Notes: generated by a model not told the origin, from the letters alone. Counted from the first letter of the stretch, positions 26,541 through 36,292 are shown. The stretch is DNA of 64,000 nt from Streptomyces marokkonensis (GCF_008312835.1 NZ_VSKS01000018.1:105703-169702), one strand, 5' to 3'. Numbers and translations are program-made.

Positions 26541-26776
26541 CCGGCCGTTCTCGGCGGGCGGCCGGTCCGCCCCGACGCGCGGGGGCGGACCCGGGTCGGG
26601 GTGGTGAGGACGGCGGACGCCGCCGTCCGGGACCGCCACCGGCCCCGGACACGCGTCCCCGCGACACCCTGCCGGGCCGGCCCCCGCGGGCGTCCCGGCC
26701 GGGAGCCCGGGTCCCGAGTCGTCCACGGGCGGCGCGCCCCCGGCACCGGCGGGCGAGGCGGCGGGAGCGGACCGGG

Positions 26777-28402
26777 TCAGGGAGCGGGCGGGGACAGCTC
26801 CGCCAGCATGGCCGCGCGCAGGCGCAGTGTGGTGACCAGCCGCTGGAACGCCTCCGACCAGTAGCCCCCGGCGCCCGGTGAGGCGTTCTCCGGCTCGTCC
26901 GGTATCGCCAGGAGCGCGTCGAGGCGGCCGGCCTCGGACGGGTCCAGGCAGCGTTCGGCCAGGCCCATGACTCCGCTGAAACTCCATGGATAACTCCCTG
27001 CGTCACGCGCGATGTCGAGCGCGTCGACCACCGCCCGCCCGACCGGCGCAGCCCAGGGCACGGCGCACACCCCGAGCAGCTGGAACGCCTCGGACAGGCC
27101 GTGCGTGTCGATGAAACCGGCGACCCACTCCGCCCGTTCGGCGGCGTCCAGCGTGCCGAGCAGCCGGGCGCGTTCGGCGAGGGACACCGCCCCCGGACCG
27201 CCCGCCTCCGGTGCGGAGGGGTTCCCGAGCAGCGCCCGGGACCACGCCGCGTCCCGCTGCCGCACCGCCGCCCGGCACCAGGCCGCGTGCAGTTCGCCCT
27301 GCCAGTCGTCCGCCACCGGCAACGCCACGATCTCCTGCGGGGTGCGCCCGCCGAGCCGCCGCGACCAGCCGCCGAGGGGCGCCGCCTCCACCAACTGGCC
27401 CAGCCACCACGACCGTTCGCCCCGGCCCGCCGGGGCCTTGGCCACCACACCGTCGCGTTCCATGCCCGCGTCGCACTCGTGCGGTGCCTCCACGGCGATC
27501 GTCGGTACGTCCCGTGTGTGGTCCACGGCCACACAGGCACCGGCTCTGACCGCCATCCGTCCCGCCAGGGCGGAGCCGGGCAGCGCCGACAGCAACTCCG
27601 CCGCGGTCGCCCGTACGTTGCGGCTGCGGTCGGCCAGGGCCCGCTCCAGGAAGGACTCGTCGTCCGGGCTCAGACCGGTGCGCAGCGAGTCCAGGAACAT
27701 CAGCCGGTCCTCGGCCCGCTCCGTGGCCCAGGTCGAATCGAGAAGACGGCGTGCGGCGGCGGGCTCGCGGGAGCGCAGGGCGGCGAGGAGAGCGACCCGC
27801 TCCGCGAAGAGGCCCTCCTCCCAGAGCCGCCGTGTCCCGTCCGTGTCGTGGAGGCCGGGCACGGCCGTCCCGCCGCCCGGTGCGGAACGCAGGGCGAACC
27901 GCCAGTCCGGGTTGAGCCGGGCCAGCCACAGGGCGCGCGGCCCGGCGAACCGCAGTGCCGCCGGTCGCAGGTCCGTGCGCCCCCGCGCGGCGTCGAGCAG
28001 GGCGGGCAGCACCGCGGGCGGCGGCGCGAAATCCCGGGCGTTCGCCGCGGCCAGCCACTGGGGCAGCAGCTCCATGAGATCCGGTGCCGTGCCCCGGCGT
28101 CCGCCGCCGGAGGTGCCGGGGCGGTCGGCGAGCAGCATCGCGAGCCGGCGCGCGGCCGCGGGCGGCAGCGGAGGGCGCGGGTCCTCGGGAGCGGGCGGCG
28201 GACGCTCCGCGGCCCGCGCGGGCCGCAGCCCGGCCCGTCGCCGTACCGTCGCCACGGCCACCGCGTCCAGCAGGGCCGACGGCGCCCGCGGACCGGGCGC
28301 GACCCCCGCCGGTGTGCGCCGGTCCGTGCCCAGCAGGGCCGTGGTCACCAGGTCCTCCCAGTCGGGGAGGGACGCGTCCACGGCGACGGTCGTCCTGCTC
28401 AT
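26777..28402 (-). CDS. DUF5691-type alpha-helical protein of the MoxR/VWA module
   Basis: The 541-residue protein is Ala/Arg/Leu-rich and largely helical, with HEAT-like stretches (ALRSREPAAARRLLDSTWA; ERALADRSRNVRATAAELLS). Its size and N-terminal WEDLVTTALLGTDRR fit the DUF5691 family as I remember it. No enzymatic motif is visible. It follows the SWIM protein gene on the same strand after 112 bases, and the pair is divergent from the MoxR-DUF5682-VWA operon. Co-occurrence suggests a joint role with the ATPase. ATG 28402 follows AAGGAAG. Confidence 0.75.
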   Translation of the reverse strand: MSRTTVAVDASLPDWEDLVTTALLGTDRRTPAGVAPGPRAPSALLDAVAVATVRRRAGLRPARAAERPPPAPEDPRPPLPPAAARRLAMLLADRPGTSGGGRRGTAPDLMELLPQWLAAANARDFAPPPAVLPALLDAARGRTDLRPAALRFAGPRALWLARLNPDWRFALRSAPGGGTAVPGLHDTDGTRRLWEEGLFAERVALLAALRSREPAAARRLLDSTWATERAEDRLMFLDSLRTGLSPDDESFLERALADRSRNVRATAAELLSALPGSALAGRMAVRAGACVAVDHTRDVPTIAVEAPHECDAGMERDGVVAKAPAGRGERSWWLGQLVEAAPLGGWSRRLGGRTPQEIVALPVADDWQGELHAAWCRAAVRQRDAAWSRALLGNPSAPEAGGPGAVSLAERARLLGTLDAAERAEWVAGFIDTHGLSEAFQLLGVCAVPWAAPVGRAVVDALDIARDAGSYPWSFSGVMGLAERCLDPSEAGRLDALLAIPDEPENASPGAGGYWSEAFQRLVTTLRLRAAMLAELSPPAP

Positions 28403-28514
28403 GAGCTTCCTTTCCGACGGGTGTCCCGGAACGGCCGAAGACTCAGGTGCACCGAGTGTCCAGTGATGTCCGAAAGATTCATGGGGTGGGCGGGGGCGGC
28501 GGGGAACGCGCTGC

Positions 28515-29870
28515 TCAGCACAGCGCCACCGCCTCTCCGGGGCCCCGCGGCCATGCCGCCAAAGGGGTGAATCCCTGGTGGCCGCACTCGCCGAAGACCC
28601 TGACCGGGGCGCCGCCCGACAGGGCGACCAGGCGCCACAGACCGGGGCGGGCGCACGCGGCCGGGGTGAGCGGCAGGGCCGCGTCCTCGTCGGCGTCGGC
28701 CAGCTGCCAGCCGTCACCGGCCCGCGCCGGTATCACCCGCTCCAGCGTCACCGGCACCGAGTCCAGCCACGGGTCGTCGCGCAGCGCCTCGCCGTAGCGG
28801 GCGGCCGCCCGGCCCGTCGTCGAGCCCGGTGGGCGCACCGCCGTCGGCGCGGGCGGCGCGAACCGGTCCCCCAGGGCCACCCGCACCTGTGCCGCCCCCG
28901 GGTACGCGGACACCTCCGCGTCCAGGACCAGCCCGACCGGCAGCGCGAGCTCAGGCGCCCGGCCCGCAGCACCGTAGGACAGTAGCAGCGCCGTACGCCC
29001 CGAGCCGGTGCCGTACAGCCAGATGCGGCGGGTCGTCAGGCGGCTGTCCGCCGTGTCGTACTGGGCGAGGACGAGCCAGCGGTCCCGCACCGGCGGGCCC
29101 TCCGCCGGAGCGGACAGGCCGATCCGGGAACGGACCGTCGCGGCGAGCCCCTGCGGCAGCCGCTCCCGGCGCAGCCAGCCCCGGGCCAGGAGGTGCAGCA
29201 GCGCGCACTCCTCCAGCAGCCGCACCGGCCGGCCCGGCCCGGTGTCGGGGAGCGCCCCCAGCTCCCGCACCCGGGTGGCCAGCCCCTGCGCCTGGGCGTC
29301 CACCATGCGGGCCGCGGTCTCCTCCCACAGGCCGTACCCGGACTGCTCGGCCGACGCCAGGCCGCCGCGGAGCAGATCCGCCAGGCGCTGCTCCAGCTCC
29401 ACCGCGCCCGCGGTGACCCGCTCGGCCCGGCGCTCCGCCCGGCGCCGCACCGCCTCCGGATCCGCCGGTGCCGGCGGGGAACCCGCGGCGTCCCCGGCCC
29501 CCTCCTCTTCCGCGGCCGTGCGCCGGCCCGCGATCCACCGCTCGGCCCACTCCGGCGCCTCCGCCCGCGGCACCGCATCCTCCCCGCCCGCCCAGAGCAG
29601 CAGCAGACCGAGCGCGTGCTCGCAGGGACCTCCACGGCCCGGACAACCGCACGTGTACGCGGGCCCGGAGGCCTCCGTGAGGTCGACGGCCGTCCGGTAC
29701 GGCGTGCTCCCGCTGCCCCCGCACAGCCCCCACACCGTCCCCTCGCCGGAACTGCCGGCCTCCGACCACGGCCCGGCCGCGCCGAGTTTGCTCCCCGCTT
29801 TGCGTGACGCGGCGTCAGGCGCCAGTGCCAGCACCTGCTCCGCGGTCCAGCGCACCCCCTGCTGAGTCAT
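28515..29870 (-). CDS. SWIM zinc-finger protein of the MoxR/VWA module
   Basis: The 451-residue protein has a SWIM zinc-binding motif near residue 80: CGCPGRGGPCEH, the pattern CxC-x6-CxH. The rest is Arg/Ala/Leu-rich, with a coiled region (about 130-180) and a strand-rich C-terminal part. SWIM fingers bind DNA or proteins. The start ATG (29870) is 133 bases from the divergent MoxR start, with an inverted repeat between. Function unknown; the partner set suggests regulation or substrate choice for the ATPase system. Confidence 0.82.
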   Translation of the reverse strand: MTQQGVRWTAEQVLALAPDAASRKAGSKLGAAGPWSEAGSSGEGTVWGLCGGSGSTPYRTAVDLTEASGPAYTCGCPGRGGPCEHALGLLLLWAGGEDAVPRAEAPEWAERWIAGRRTAAEEEGAGDAAGSPPAPADPEAVRRRAERRAERVTAGAVELEQRLADLLRGGLASAEQSGYGLWEETAARMVDAQAQGLATRVRELGALPDTGPGRPVRLLEECALLHLLARGWLRRERLPQGLAATVRSRIGLSAPAEGPPVRDRWLVLAQYDTADSRLTTRRIWLYGTGSGRTALLLSYGAAGRAPELALPVGLVLDAEVSAYPGAAQVRVALGDRFAPPAPTAVRPPGSTTGRAAARYGEALRDDPWLDSVPVTLERVIPARAGDGWQLADADEDAALPLTPAACARPGLWRLVALSGGAPVRVFGECGHQGFTPLAAWPRGPGEAVALC

Positions 29871-29891
29871 GACACCGACAGTAGGTCCCGG

Positions 29892-29945
29892 CACTGACAA
29901 TCGGCCCGGAGTGCCCGTTCGTGCAGGTCGGATCGATTGTCAGTG
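29892..29945. promoter_or_regulatory. 12-bp inverted repeat between SWIM and MoxR genes
   Basis: CACTGACAATCG (29892-29903) and its exact complement CGATTGTCAGTG (29934-29945) flank 30 bases. Each arm carries TTGTCA on its outward strand, so it could be a divergent operator or paired -35 boxes. Confidence 0.6.
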
Positions 29946-30003
29946 GTGTGGTGCACGGTTGGTGGCAGATCCGAACCGGCCGAGCTGGAGGGGGACTGAA
30001 GCC

Positions 30004-31161
30004 ATGACTGTGTCTGTTGGACCGACGCCCGTCGACCCGATGCGGGACGGCTCCGCGCCCGCGAACACGACGACGGCCACGACGCAGACGCTGCGGCCGC
30101 ACGCCGAGGACGCCTTCGCCGCCGAACTCGCCGCGCTGGCGGCGCGGGACGACCGTCCGCGCCCCGCCCGCTGGCGGCTGTCGCCGTGGGCCGTTGCCAC
30201 CTACCTGCTCGGCGGCACCCTGCCGGACGGCACGGTGATCACGCCCAAGTACGTCGGTCCGCGCCGGATCGTCGAGGTCGCGGTGACCACCCTCGCCACC
30301 GACCGAGCCCTGCTGCTGCTCGGGGTGCCCGGCACGGCGAAGACCTGGGTCTCCGAGCACCTGGCCGCGGCGGTCAGCGGCGACTCGACGCTGCTGGTGC
30401 AGGGCACCGCCGGCACACCCGAAGAGGCCATCCGCTACGGCTGGAACTACGCACGGCTGCTCGCCCACGGCCCCAGCCGGGACGCCCTCGTGCCCAGCCC
30501 GGTGATGCGGGCGATGGCGGAGGGCATGACGGCCCGCGTGGAGGAGCTGACCCGCATCCCGGCCGACGTCCAGGACTCGCTGATCACGATCCTGTCGGAG
30601 AAGACACTGCCGATACCGGAGCTGGGCCAGGAGGTGCAGGCGGTCCGCGGCTTCAACCTGATCGCCACGGCCAACGACCGCGACCGCGGGGTCAACGACC
30701 TGTCCAGCGCCCTGCGCCGCAGGTTCAACACCGTGGTGCTGCCGCTCCCGGAGACCCCCGAGGCGGAGGTCGACATCGTCGCGCGCCGGGTCGACCAGAT
30801 CGGCCGCTCCCTCGACCTTCCGGCCGTGCCCGACGGCATCGACGAGATCCGCCGGGTCGTCACCGTCTTCCGTGAACTGCGCGACGGGGTCACGGCCGAC
30901 GGCCGGACCAGGCTCAAGTCGCCCAGCGGCACGCTGTCGACCGCCGAGGCGATCTCCGTCGTCACGGGCGGGCTGGCGCTGGCCGCCCACTTCGGCGACG
31001 GCGTGCTGCGGGCCGGGGACGTCGCAGCGGGCATCCTCGGCGCGGTCGTCCGCGACCCGGCGGCGGACCGTGTCGTCTGGCAGGAGTACCTGGAGACCGT
31101 CGTCCGCGAGCGCGACGGCTGGAAGGACTTCTACCGGGCCTGCCGGGAGGCCGGTGCGTGA
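30004..31161 (+). CDS. MoxR-type AAA+ ATPase
   Basis: The 385-residue protein has Walker A GVPGTAKT (about residue 111), a sensor-1 ATAND segment and an arginine-finger region SSALRRRFN. MoxR ATPases act with VWA-domain partners as chaperones that load metals or remodel complexes. At the Walker B position the sequence is RVEELTRI rather than the common DEI/DEL, so Asp is replaced by Glu. ATG 30004 follows GGAGGGGG. It starts a three-gene operon; the next gene overlaps its stop (GTGA). Confidence 0.88.
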   Translation: MTVSVGPTPVDPMRDGSAPANTTTATTQTLRPHAEDAFAAELAALAARDDRPRPARWRLSPWAVATYLLGGTLPDGTVITPKYVGPRRIVEVAVTTLATDRALLLLGVPGTAKTWVSEHLAAAVSGDSTLLVQGTAGTPEEAIRYGWNYARLLAHGPSRDALVPSPVMRAMAEGMTARVEELTRIPADVQDSLITILSEKTLPIPELGQEVQAVRGFNLIATANDRDRGVNDLSSALRRRFNTVVLPLPETPEAEVDIVARRVDQIGRSLDLPAVPDGIDEIRRVVTVFRELRDGVTADGRTRLKSPSGTLSTAEAISVVTGGLALAAHFGDGVLRAGDVAAGILGAVVRDPAADRVVWQEYLETVVRERDGWKDFYRACREAGA

Positions 31162-33599
31162 GCGGGGTGAAGGGGGACGCGCCGGGTCCGCTGCTGCTCG
31201 GGGTGCGGCATCACGGGCCGGGGTCGGCGCGGGCGGTGCGGGCCGTGCTGGAGGACGCCCGGCCGGGCGTCGTGCTGATCGAGGGCCCGCCGGAGGCGGA
31301 CGCGCTGATCCCGCTCGCCGGCGAGGAGGACATGCGGCCGCCGGTCGCGCTGCTCGCCCACGCGGTGGACGAGCCCGGCCGTTCGGCCTTCTGGCCGCTG
31401 GCCGAGTTCTCCCCGGAGTGGGTCGCGATCCGCTGGGCGCTGGAGCACGAGGTCCCGGCCCGCTTCATCGACCTGCCGGCCACGCACACGCTGGCCTGGG
31501 AGAGGGGGGACGGGGGCGACGGGGAAGGCGGTGAGGGGAGCGAGCCCGCGACCGGCTCGGCGGAGGGGGGCCGCGGCCCGGGAGCCGCGGCCCCGGGCAC
31601 GCGGGACGAGCGCCCCGGCGCGGCGCCGGGTGAGGGAGCCGGGCCGGCGGGCGATGTGCGGGTCGATCCGCTGGGGGTGCTGGCCGGGGCCGCCGGGTAC
31701 GACGATGCCGAGCGGTGGTGGGAGGACGTCGTCGAGCACCGGGGCGTCGGGAAGGGGGACCCGGTCGCGCCGTTCACCGCGCTCGAGGAGGCCATGACCG
31801 TGCTGCGGGAGGAGTACGGCAGCGGGGGGCACGAGCGGGACCTGGTGCGCGAGGCCCACATGCGGCTGCGGATCCGCGCGGCACAGCGGGAGTTCGGGGA
31901 GGGCGTGGCCGTGGTGTGCGGGGCCTGGCACGTGCCGGCGCTGCGGCGGAAGGCCACCGTCGCCGCCGACCGGGCCCTGCTGAAGGGGCTGCCCAGGGTG
32001 AGGACCGACATGACCTGGGTGCCCTGGACCAACCGCAGGCTCTCCCGGGTGAGCGGCTACGGCGCGGGCATCGACTCCCCGGGCTGGTACGGACATCTGT
32101 TCGATGCTCGGGACCGGCCGGTGGAGCGGTGGCTGACCAAGGTGGCGCGACTGCTGCGGGCCGAGGACAGGATCGTGTCGTCCGCGCACGTGATCGAGGC
32201 CGTGCGGCTGGCGGAGACCCTCGCGGCGATGCGCGGACGTCCGCTGCCCGGGCTGAGCGAGACGACCGACGCGGTGCGGGCGGTGATGTGCGAGGGCTCC
32301 GACGTGCCGCTGGCGCTGGTGCACGACCGGCTGGTCGTCGGTGACGTCCTGGGGGAGGTACCGGCCACGGCGCCCGCCGTGCCGTTGCAGCGTGACCTCG
32401 CGCGGATCCAGCGCCGGCTGCGGCTCAGACCGGAGGCGGCCGAGCGGGAGCTGGAGCTCGACCTGCGCAGGGAGACCGACGCGGAGCGCAGCCGACTGCT
32501 GCACCGGCTGCGGCTGCTCGGCATCGGGTGGGGCGAGCCGGCCGTGTCGCGCGGCAGCACGGGGACCTTCCGGGAGACCTGGCGGCTGCGCTGGGAGCCG
32601 GAGCTGTCCGTGCGGGTCGCCGAGGCCGGGGTGTGGGGGACGACCGTGCTCGCCGCCGCGACCGCCAGGGCGGAGGCGGACGCCGTCTCCGCGCGGGGCC
32701 TCGCCGAGGTCACCGGCCTCGCCGAGCACTGCCTGCTGGCCGGGCTGTCCGAGGCGCTGCCCGCGGTGATGCGGATCCTCGCCGACCGCGCGGCCCTCGA
32801 CACGGACGTCGGCCACCTCGCCCAGGCCCTGCCCGCCCTGGTCCGCTCGCTGCGCTACGGCGACGTGCGCGGCACGGACACCGAGGCCCTGGCAGGTCTC
32901 GCCGCCGGTCTCGCCGAGCGGGTCTTCGTCGGACTGCCCCCGGCCTGCACCGCCCTCGACGCGGACGCCGCCGAGGAGATGCGGAGCCATGTCGACGCGG
33001 TGCACGGCGCGGTGGGTCTCCTCGGCGACGCCCCCGCGCCGGGCCACGGGCGGCTGCGCGCCCGCTGGCAGTCGGTGCTGCGGGCGCTGTCCGCCCGGGA
33101 CACCGTGCCCGGCGTCCTACGGGGCCGGTCCGTGCGGCTGCTGCTGGACGACGGTGAGCTGGCGCGGGACGAGGCGGCGCGGCTCATGGGGCTCGTACTG
33201 TCGCCGGGCACACCCCCGGCGGACGCGGCCGCGTGGATCGAGGGGTTCGTCGGCCAGGGCTCCGGCGGCGGGCTGCTCCTGGTCCACGACGAGCGGCTGC
33301 TCGGGCTGGTCGACGCGTGGCTGACGGGTGTACCGGCGGAGGCGTTCACGGACGTACTGCCGCTGCTGCGGCGGACGTTCTCGGCCTACGAACCGGGGGT
33401 GCGGCGCACCCTCGGCGAGCTGGTCCGGCGCGGGCCCGGGACGCGCGGGAGCGCGGCGGTGGCCTCCGGCCTGCCCGGCTTCGCGTCCGGCCTCGACACC
33501 GCGCGCGCCGACGCCGTGCTGCCGGTCGTGCGGCTGCTGCTGGGGCCGGACGGGGACGACGACGAGGGAGCGGGCGTACCGGCGGGGGTGACGGGATGA
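31158..33599 (+). CDS. DUF5682-family protein of the MoxR/VWA module
   Basis: The 813-residue protein opens with LLLGVRHHGPGSARAVRAVL and VVLIEGPPEADALIPLA, resembling TraB/EreA-type His/Glu hydrolase-like N-termini. CGAWHVPAL at about residue 255 gives a further conserved His. A Gly/Glu-rich linker (about 114-165) and a long helical C-terminal half follow. The likeness to a metal-dependent fold is my inference. Its GTG overlaps the MoxR stop, and its own stop overlaps the VWA gene start, so the three are made together. Confidence 0.78.
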   Translation: MSGVKGDAPGPLLLGVRHHGPGSARAVRAVLEDARPGVVLIEGPPEADALIPLAGEEDMRPPVALLAHAVDEPGRSAFWPLAEFSPEWVAIRWALEHEVPARFIDLPATHTLAWERGDGGDGEGGEGSEPATGSAEGGRGPGAAAPGTRDERPGAAPGEGAGPAGDVRVDPLGVLAGAAGYDDAERWWEDVVEHRGVGKGDPVAPFTALEEAMTVLREEYGSGGHERDLVREAHMRLRIRAAQREFGEGVAVVCGAWHVPALRRKATVAADRALLKGLPRVRTDMTWVPWTNRRLSRVSGYGAGIDSPGWYGHLFDARDRPVERWLTKVARLLRAEDRIVSSAHVIEAVRLAETLAAMRGRPLPGLSETTDAVRAVMCEGSDVPLALVHDRLVVGDVLGEVPATAPAVPLQRDLARIQRRLRLRPEAAERELELDLRRETDAERSRLLHRLRLLGIGWGEPAVSRGSTGTFRETWRLRWEPELSVRVAEAGVWGTTVLAAATARAEADAVSARGLAEVTGLAEHCLLAGLSEALPAVMRILADRAALDTDVGHLAQALPALVRSLRYGDVRGTDTEALAGLAAGLAERVFVGLPPACTALDADAAEEMRSHVDAVHGAVGLLGDAPAPGHGRLRARWQSVLRALSARDTVPGVLRGRSVRLLLDDGELARDEAARLMGLVLSPGTPPADAAAWIEGFVGQGSGGGLLLVHDERLLGLVDAWLTGVPAEAFTDVLPLLRRTFSAYEPGVRRTLGELVRRGPGTRGSAAVASGLPGFASGLDTARADAVLPVVRLLLGPDGDDDEGAGVPAGVTG

Positions 33600-34792
33600 C
33601 GGACACGCGACCGCACGGGGAGGCACGCATGACCACCGCGACGACGGACCCGGCGCGGGAGCGGCTGCGCAGATGGCGCCTCGTGCTCGGCGGGGACGCG
33701 GCCGACGGGACGGGCCGCGCGCTGTCCGGGCGGGACGCCGCGATGGACGGGGCGCTCGCCGCGCTCTACGGCAAGGGGGACGGGCCGCGGCCGGGACGCG
33801 ACCGCTCGGCGGGGCTCGGGGCGTCGGCGCCGTCGGTGGCCCGCTGGCTCGGGGACATCCGGACCTACTTCCCCTCCCCGGTCGTCCAGGTCATGCAGCG
33901 CGACGCCATCGACCGGCTCGGCCTCGCCACCCTCCTGCTGGAACCGGAGATGCTGGAGGCGGTCGAGGCCGACGTCCACCTCGTCGGCACCCTGCTGTCG
34001 CTGAACGAGGCGATGCCGGAGACGACCAAGCAGACGGCACGGGCCGTCGTGCGCAAGGTCGTCGAGGACCTGGAGAAGCGGCTCGCCACCCGCACCCGGG
34101 CCACCCTCACCGGCGCGCTCGACCGCAGCGCCCGCGTCAGCCGGCCGCGCCACCACGACATCGACTGGAACCGCACGATCGCGGCCAACCTCAAGCACTA
34201 CCTCCCGGAGTACCGGACGGTCGTGCCCGAGCGGCTCGTCGGCTACGGGCACGCCTCGCAGTCGGTGAAGAAGGAGGTGGTCCTCTGCGTCGACCAGTCC
34301 GGGTCGATGGCGGCGTCCGTCGTCCACGCGTCGGTGTTCGGGGCGGTGCTCGCGTCGATGCGGTCGATCAGCACACGGCTCGTCGTGTTCGACACGGCGG
34401 TCGTCGACCTCACCGACCAGCTCGACGATCCCGTCGACGTGCTCTTCGGCACCCGGCTCGGCGGCGGCACGGACATCAACCGGGCGCTCGCGTACTGCCA
34501 GTCGCGGATCACCCGCCCGGCGGAGACGGTGGTGGTGCTGATCAGCGACCTCTACGAAGGGGGGATACGCGACGAGATGCTCAAGCGGGTGGCGGCGATG
34601 AAGGCGTCGGGGGTGCAGTTCGTGACGCTGCTCGCGCTGTCCGACGAGGGGGCGCCGGCCTACGACAGGGAGCACGCGGCGGCGCTTGCCGCCCTGGGCA
34701 CGCCGGCGTTCGCCTGCACGCCCGATCTGTTCCCCGAGGTGATGGCGGCGGCGATCGAGAGGCGGCCGTTGCCGGTACCGGACGCGGGGTGA
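33596..34792 (+). CDS. VWA-domain (MIDAS) partner of MoxR ATPase
   Basis: The 398-residue protein has a helical N-terminal half and a von Willebrand A domain from about residue 225. The metal-site motif is DQSGSMAAS, with the TGTDIN-like loop GGGTDINRAL and a later ISDLYEGG. It should bind a divalent metal and work with the MoxR ATPase as in RavA-ViaA pairs. ATG 33596 overlaps the preceding TGA (ATGA). A second ATG at 33629 with weaker spacing is an alternative. Confidence 0.87.
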   Translation: MTDTRPHGEARMTTATTDPARERLRRWRLVLGGDAADGTGRALSGRDAAMDGALAALYGKGDGPRPGRDRSAGLGASAPSVARWLGDIRTYFPSPVVQVMQRDAIDRLGLATLLLEPEMLEAVEADVHLVGTLLSLNEAMPETTKQTARAVVRKVVEDLEKRLATRTRATLTGALDRSARVSRPRHHDIDWNRTIAANLKHYLPEYRTVVPERLVGYGHASQSVKKEVVLCVDQSGSMAASVVHASVFGAVLASMRSISTRLVVFDTAVVDLTDQLDDPVDVLFGTRLGGGTDINRALAYCQSRITRPAETVVVLISDLYEGGIRDEMLKRVAAMKASGVQFVTLLALSDEGAPAYDREHAAALAALGTPAFACTPDLFPEVMAAAIERRPLPVPDAG

Positions 34793-34849
34793 CAGGGACG
34801 GATTCCGGCCGATGAGAACAGACATGACTGACCATCGGTAACAGCGGAC

Positions 34850-34880
34850 TTGCGCACCCTCAGGAGTCGCGTGCGAGGAT
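34850..34880 (+). promoter_or_regulatory. Possible promoter of the secreted Pro/Ala-rich protein gene
   Basis: TTGCGC and GAGGAT are 19 bases apart, about 70 bases before the GTG. Moderate match only. Confidence 0.35.
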
Positions 34881-34946
34881 CGGCGCTGTTCGATTCGGAT
34901 ACGTACAGCGTCCCCACACGCCCCGCCGTCCGGGAGGAATCCCGTC

Positions 34947-35933
34947 GTGACCTGGTCCCCCGCCGTGTCCGGGGCCGCTCCGCGCGCGCTGCGCGCGGCG
35001 GCCGGGCGGCGTGCGGTCCAGCTGGCGCTGCTGGTGGGCGCGGTGTTCGTGCTCGGTGTGCTGTGCGGGGAGCGGGCGCAGGCGGCGGACGGCGTGCCGG
35101 TGCGGGAGAGCTCCGCCGCGGGGGCCCCGGTGGCGACCGGCCCGCGCACCCCGTCCGGGGGGAACGCTCCCGGGTCGCTCGTCGACGCCCTCACCGTGCC
35201 GCGCCCGGAGGCGGCCGACCCGGTCCGTCCGCTGACCGGGACCGCGGTCCGGTCCGTGGAGGAGCGGGTCGTGCGGCCGGCCGGGGAGCTGGTGGGCACG
35301 GTGACCGGCGGGCTGGACGAGGCATCCGGGGCACTGCCCGCGCTGCCTGCTCTCCCCGCCCCACCCGGCCCGGAGCAGCCCGTGCCGCTGCCGGACGTCC
35401 CGGTGCTGCCCGAGGCCCCGGCGCAGACCCTTCCCGAGCCGGCCGTCCCCGGCCCGGATCAGCCGTCCTCCCCGGCACCCGCCGTGCCCGCCGTGCCCAC
35501 TCCGGGAGCCCCGGGAGCCCCGGGAGCCCCGAGTGCCGCGGAGGCCGCCGGTACCCCGGGCACCTCCTCCGGAGTCCCGGACGGCCCGGCCCGCGCCGCG
35601 GACCCCGCCCTGCACGGTCCGCGGCTCACCGGCGTCGGCAGCGGGACGCACGGCCGCCCCGGAGACCAGGGCGGCCGCGGACGCGGCGCCGTCGCCCGTG
35701 TCGACGTACCCGCCGGACCTGTCCTCGCTCCGTACGCGCCGGCCGGTGGCCGGCCGGACGGCGCCACGGGCACCGGCTCGGTGACGGACCACGGCACACC
35801 GCGGCACGGTGACGCGTGCGCCGTCCCCGCGTTTCACCGTCCCGCGCCCCGGCTCGTGCCCGGCCCCGCCGCGCCCGCCGAGACGGCCGGGACACGGGAC
35901 CGTTGCCGGGACGTCCCGGTCTCACCCGCCTAG
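34947..35933 (+). CDS. Secreted Pro/Ala/Gly-rich protein of unknown function
   Basis: The 328-residue product has a signal-like start: a basic region, then LALLVGAVFVLGVL and a probable cleavage near AQA. The remainder is low-complexity Pro, Ala, Gly and Val, including three GAPGAP-type repeats, with no recognisable domain. GTG 34947 follows GGGAGGA. The composition suggests an extended wall-spanning or matrix protein. The gene could be partly a compositional artefact, but the signal and ribosome site support it. Confidence 0.6.
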   Translation: MTWSPAVSGAAPRALRAAAGRRAVQLALLVGAVFVLGVLCGERAQAADGVPVRESSAAGAPVATGPRTPSGGNAPGSLVDALTVPRPEAADPVRPLTGTAVRSVEERVVRPAGELVGTVTGGLDEASGALPALPALPAPPGPEQPVPLPDVPVLPEAPAQTLPEPAVPGPDQPSSPAPAVPAVPTPGAPGAPGAPSAAEAAGTPGTSSGVPDGPARAADPALHGPRLTGVGSGTHGRPGDQGGRGRGAVARVDVPAGPVLAPYAPAGGRPDGATGTGSVTDHGTPRHGDACAVPAFHRPAPRLVPGPAAPAETAGTRDRCRDVPVSPA

Positions 35934-36256
35934 GGCGGCGCCCCGCCTCGCAGCGGACGTATGCGCGCGACGGCGGAGCGGGCGGGCCCGCGCGGACCCG
36001 TCCCTCCCGCCCCGGCGGGAACCGGCGCGGACCGCCCTCCACGACGTCCTCCATTGCGCGCACCCGCCTCCCCACCCGCTTCTGGCTCGCGGGTGACGAA
36101 GGACTCCGCGGGGCATCACGCCCCGGACAGCCGAAAGCCGTCGGCTCGTCCGGCCGCACCCTCGCGGAGGGGCGGCCGGCCCTCATTGGGGTGAGGGCCG
36201 GTCCACCCCGCAACCCAGGACCACAGGGCGTCCAGCGCCCTCCGGGTTGTTCGCAC

Positions 36257-36292
36257 GGGCCTCACCGGGTCAACCCCAGCCCGGTGAGGCCC
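36257..36292. terminator. Perfect 13-bp hairpin upstream of sucC
   Basis: GGGCCTCACCGGG (36257-36269) pairs exactly with 36280-36292 around a ten-base loop. It lies 324 bases past the secreted-protein stop and 235 before sucC. It is likely a terminator that isolates sucCD. Confidence 0.6.
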
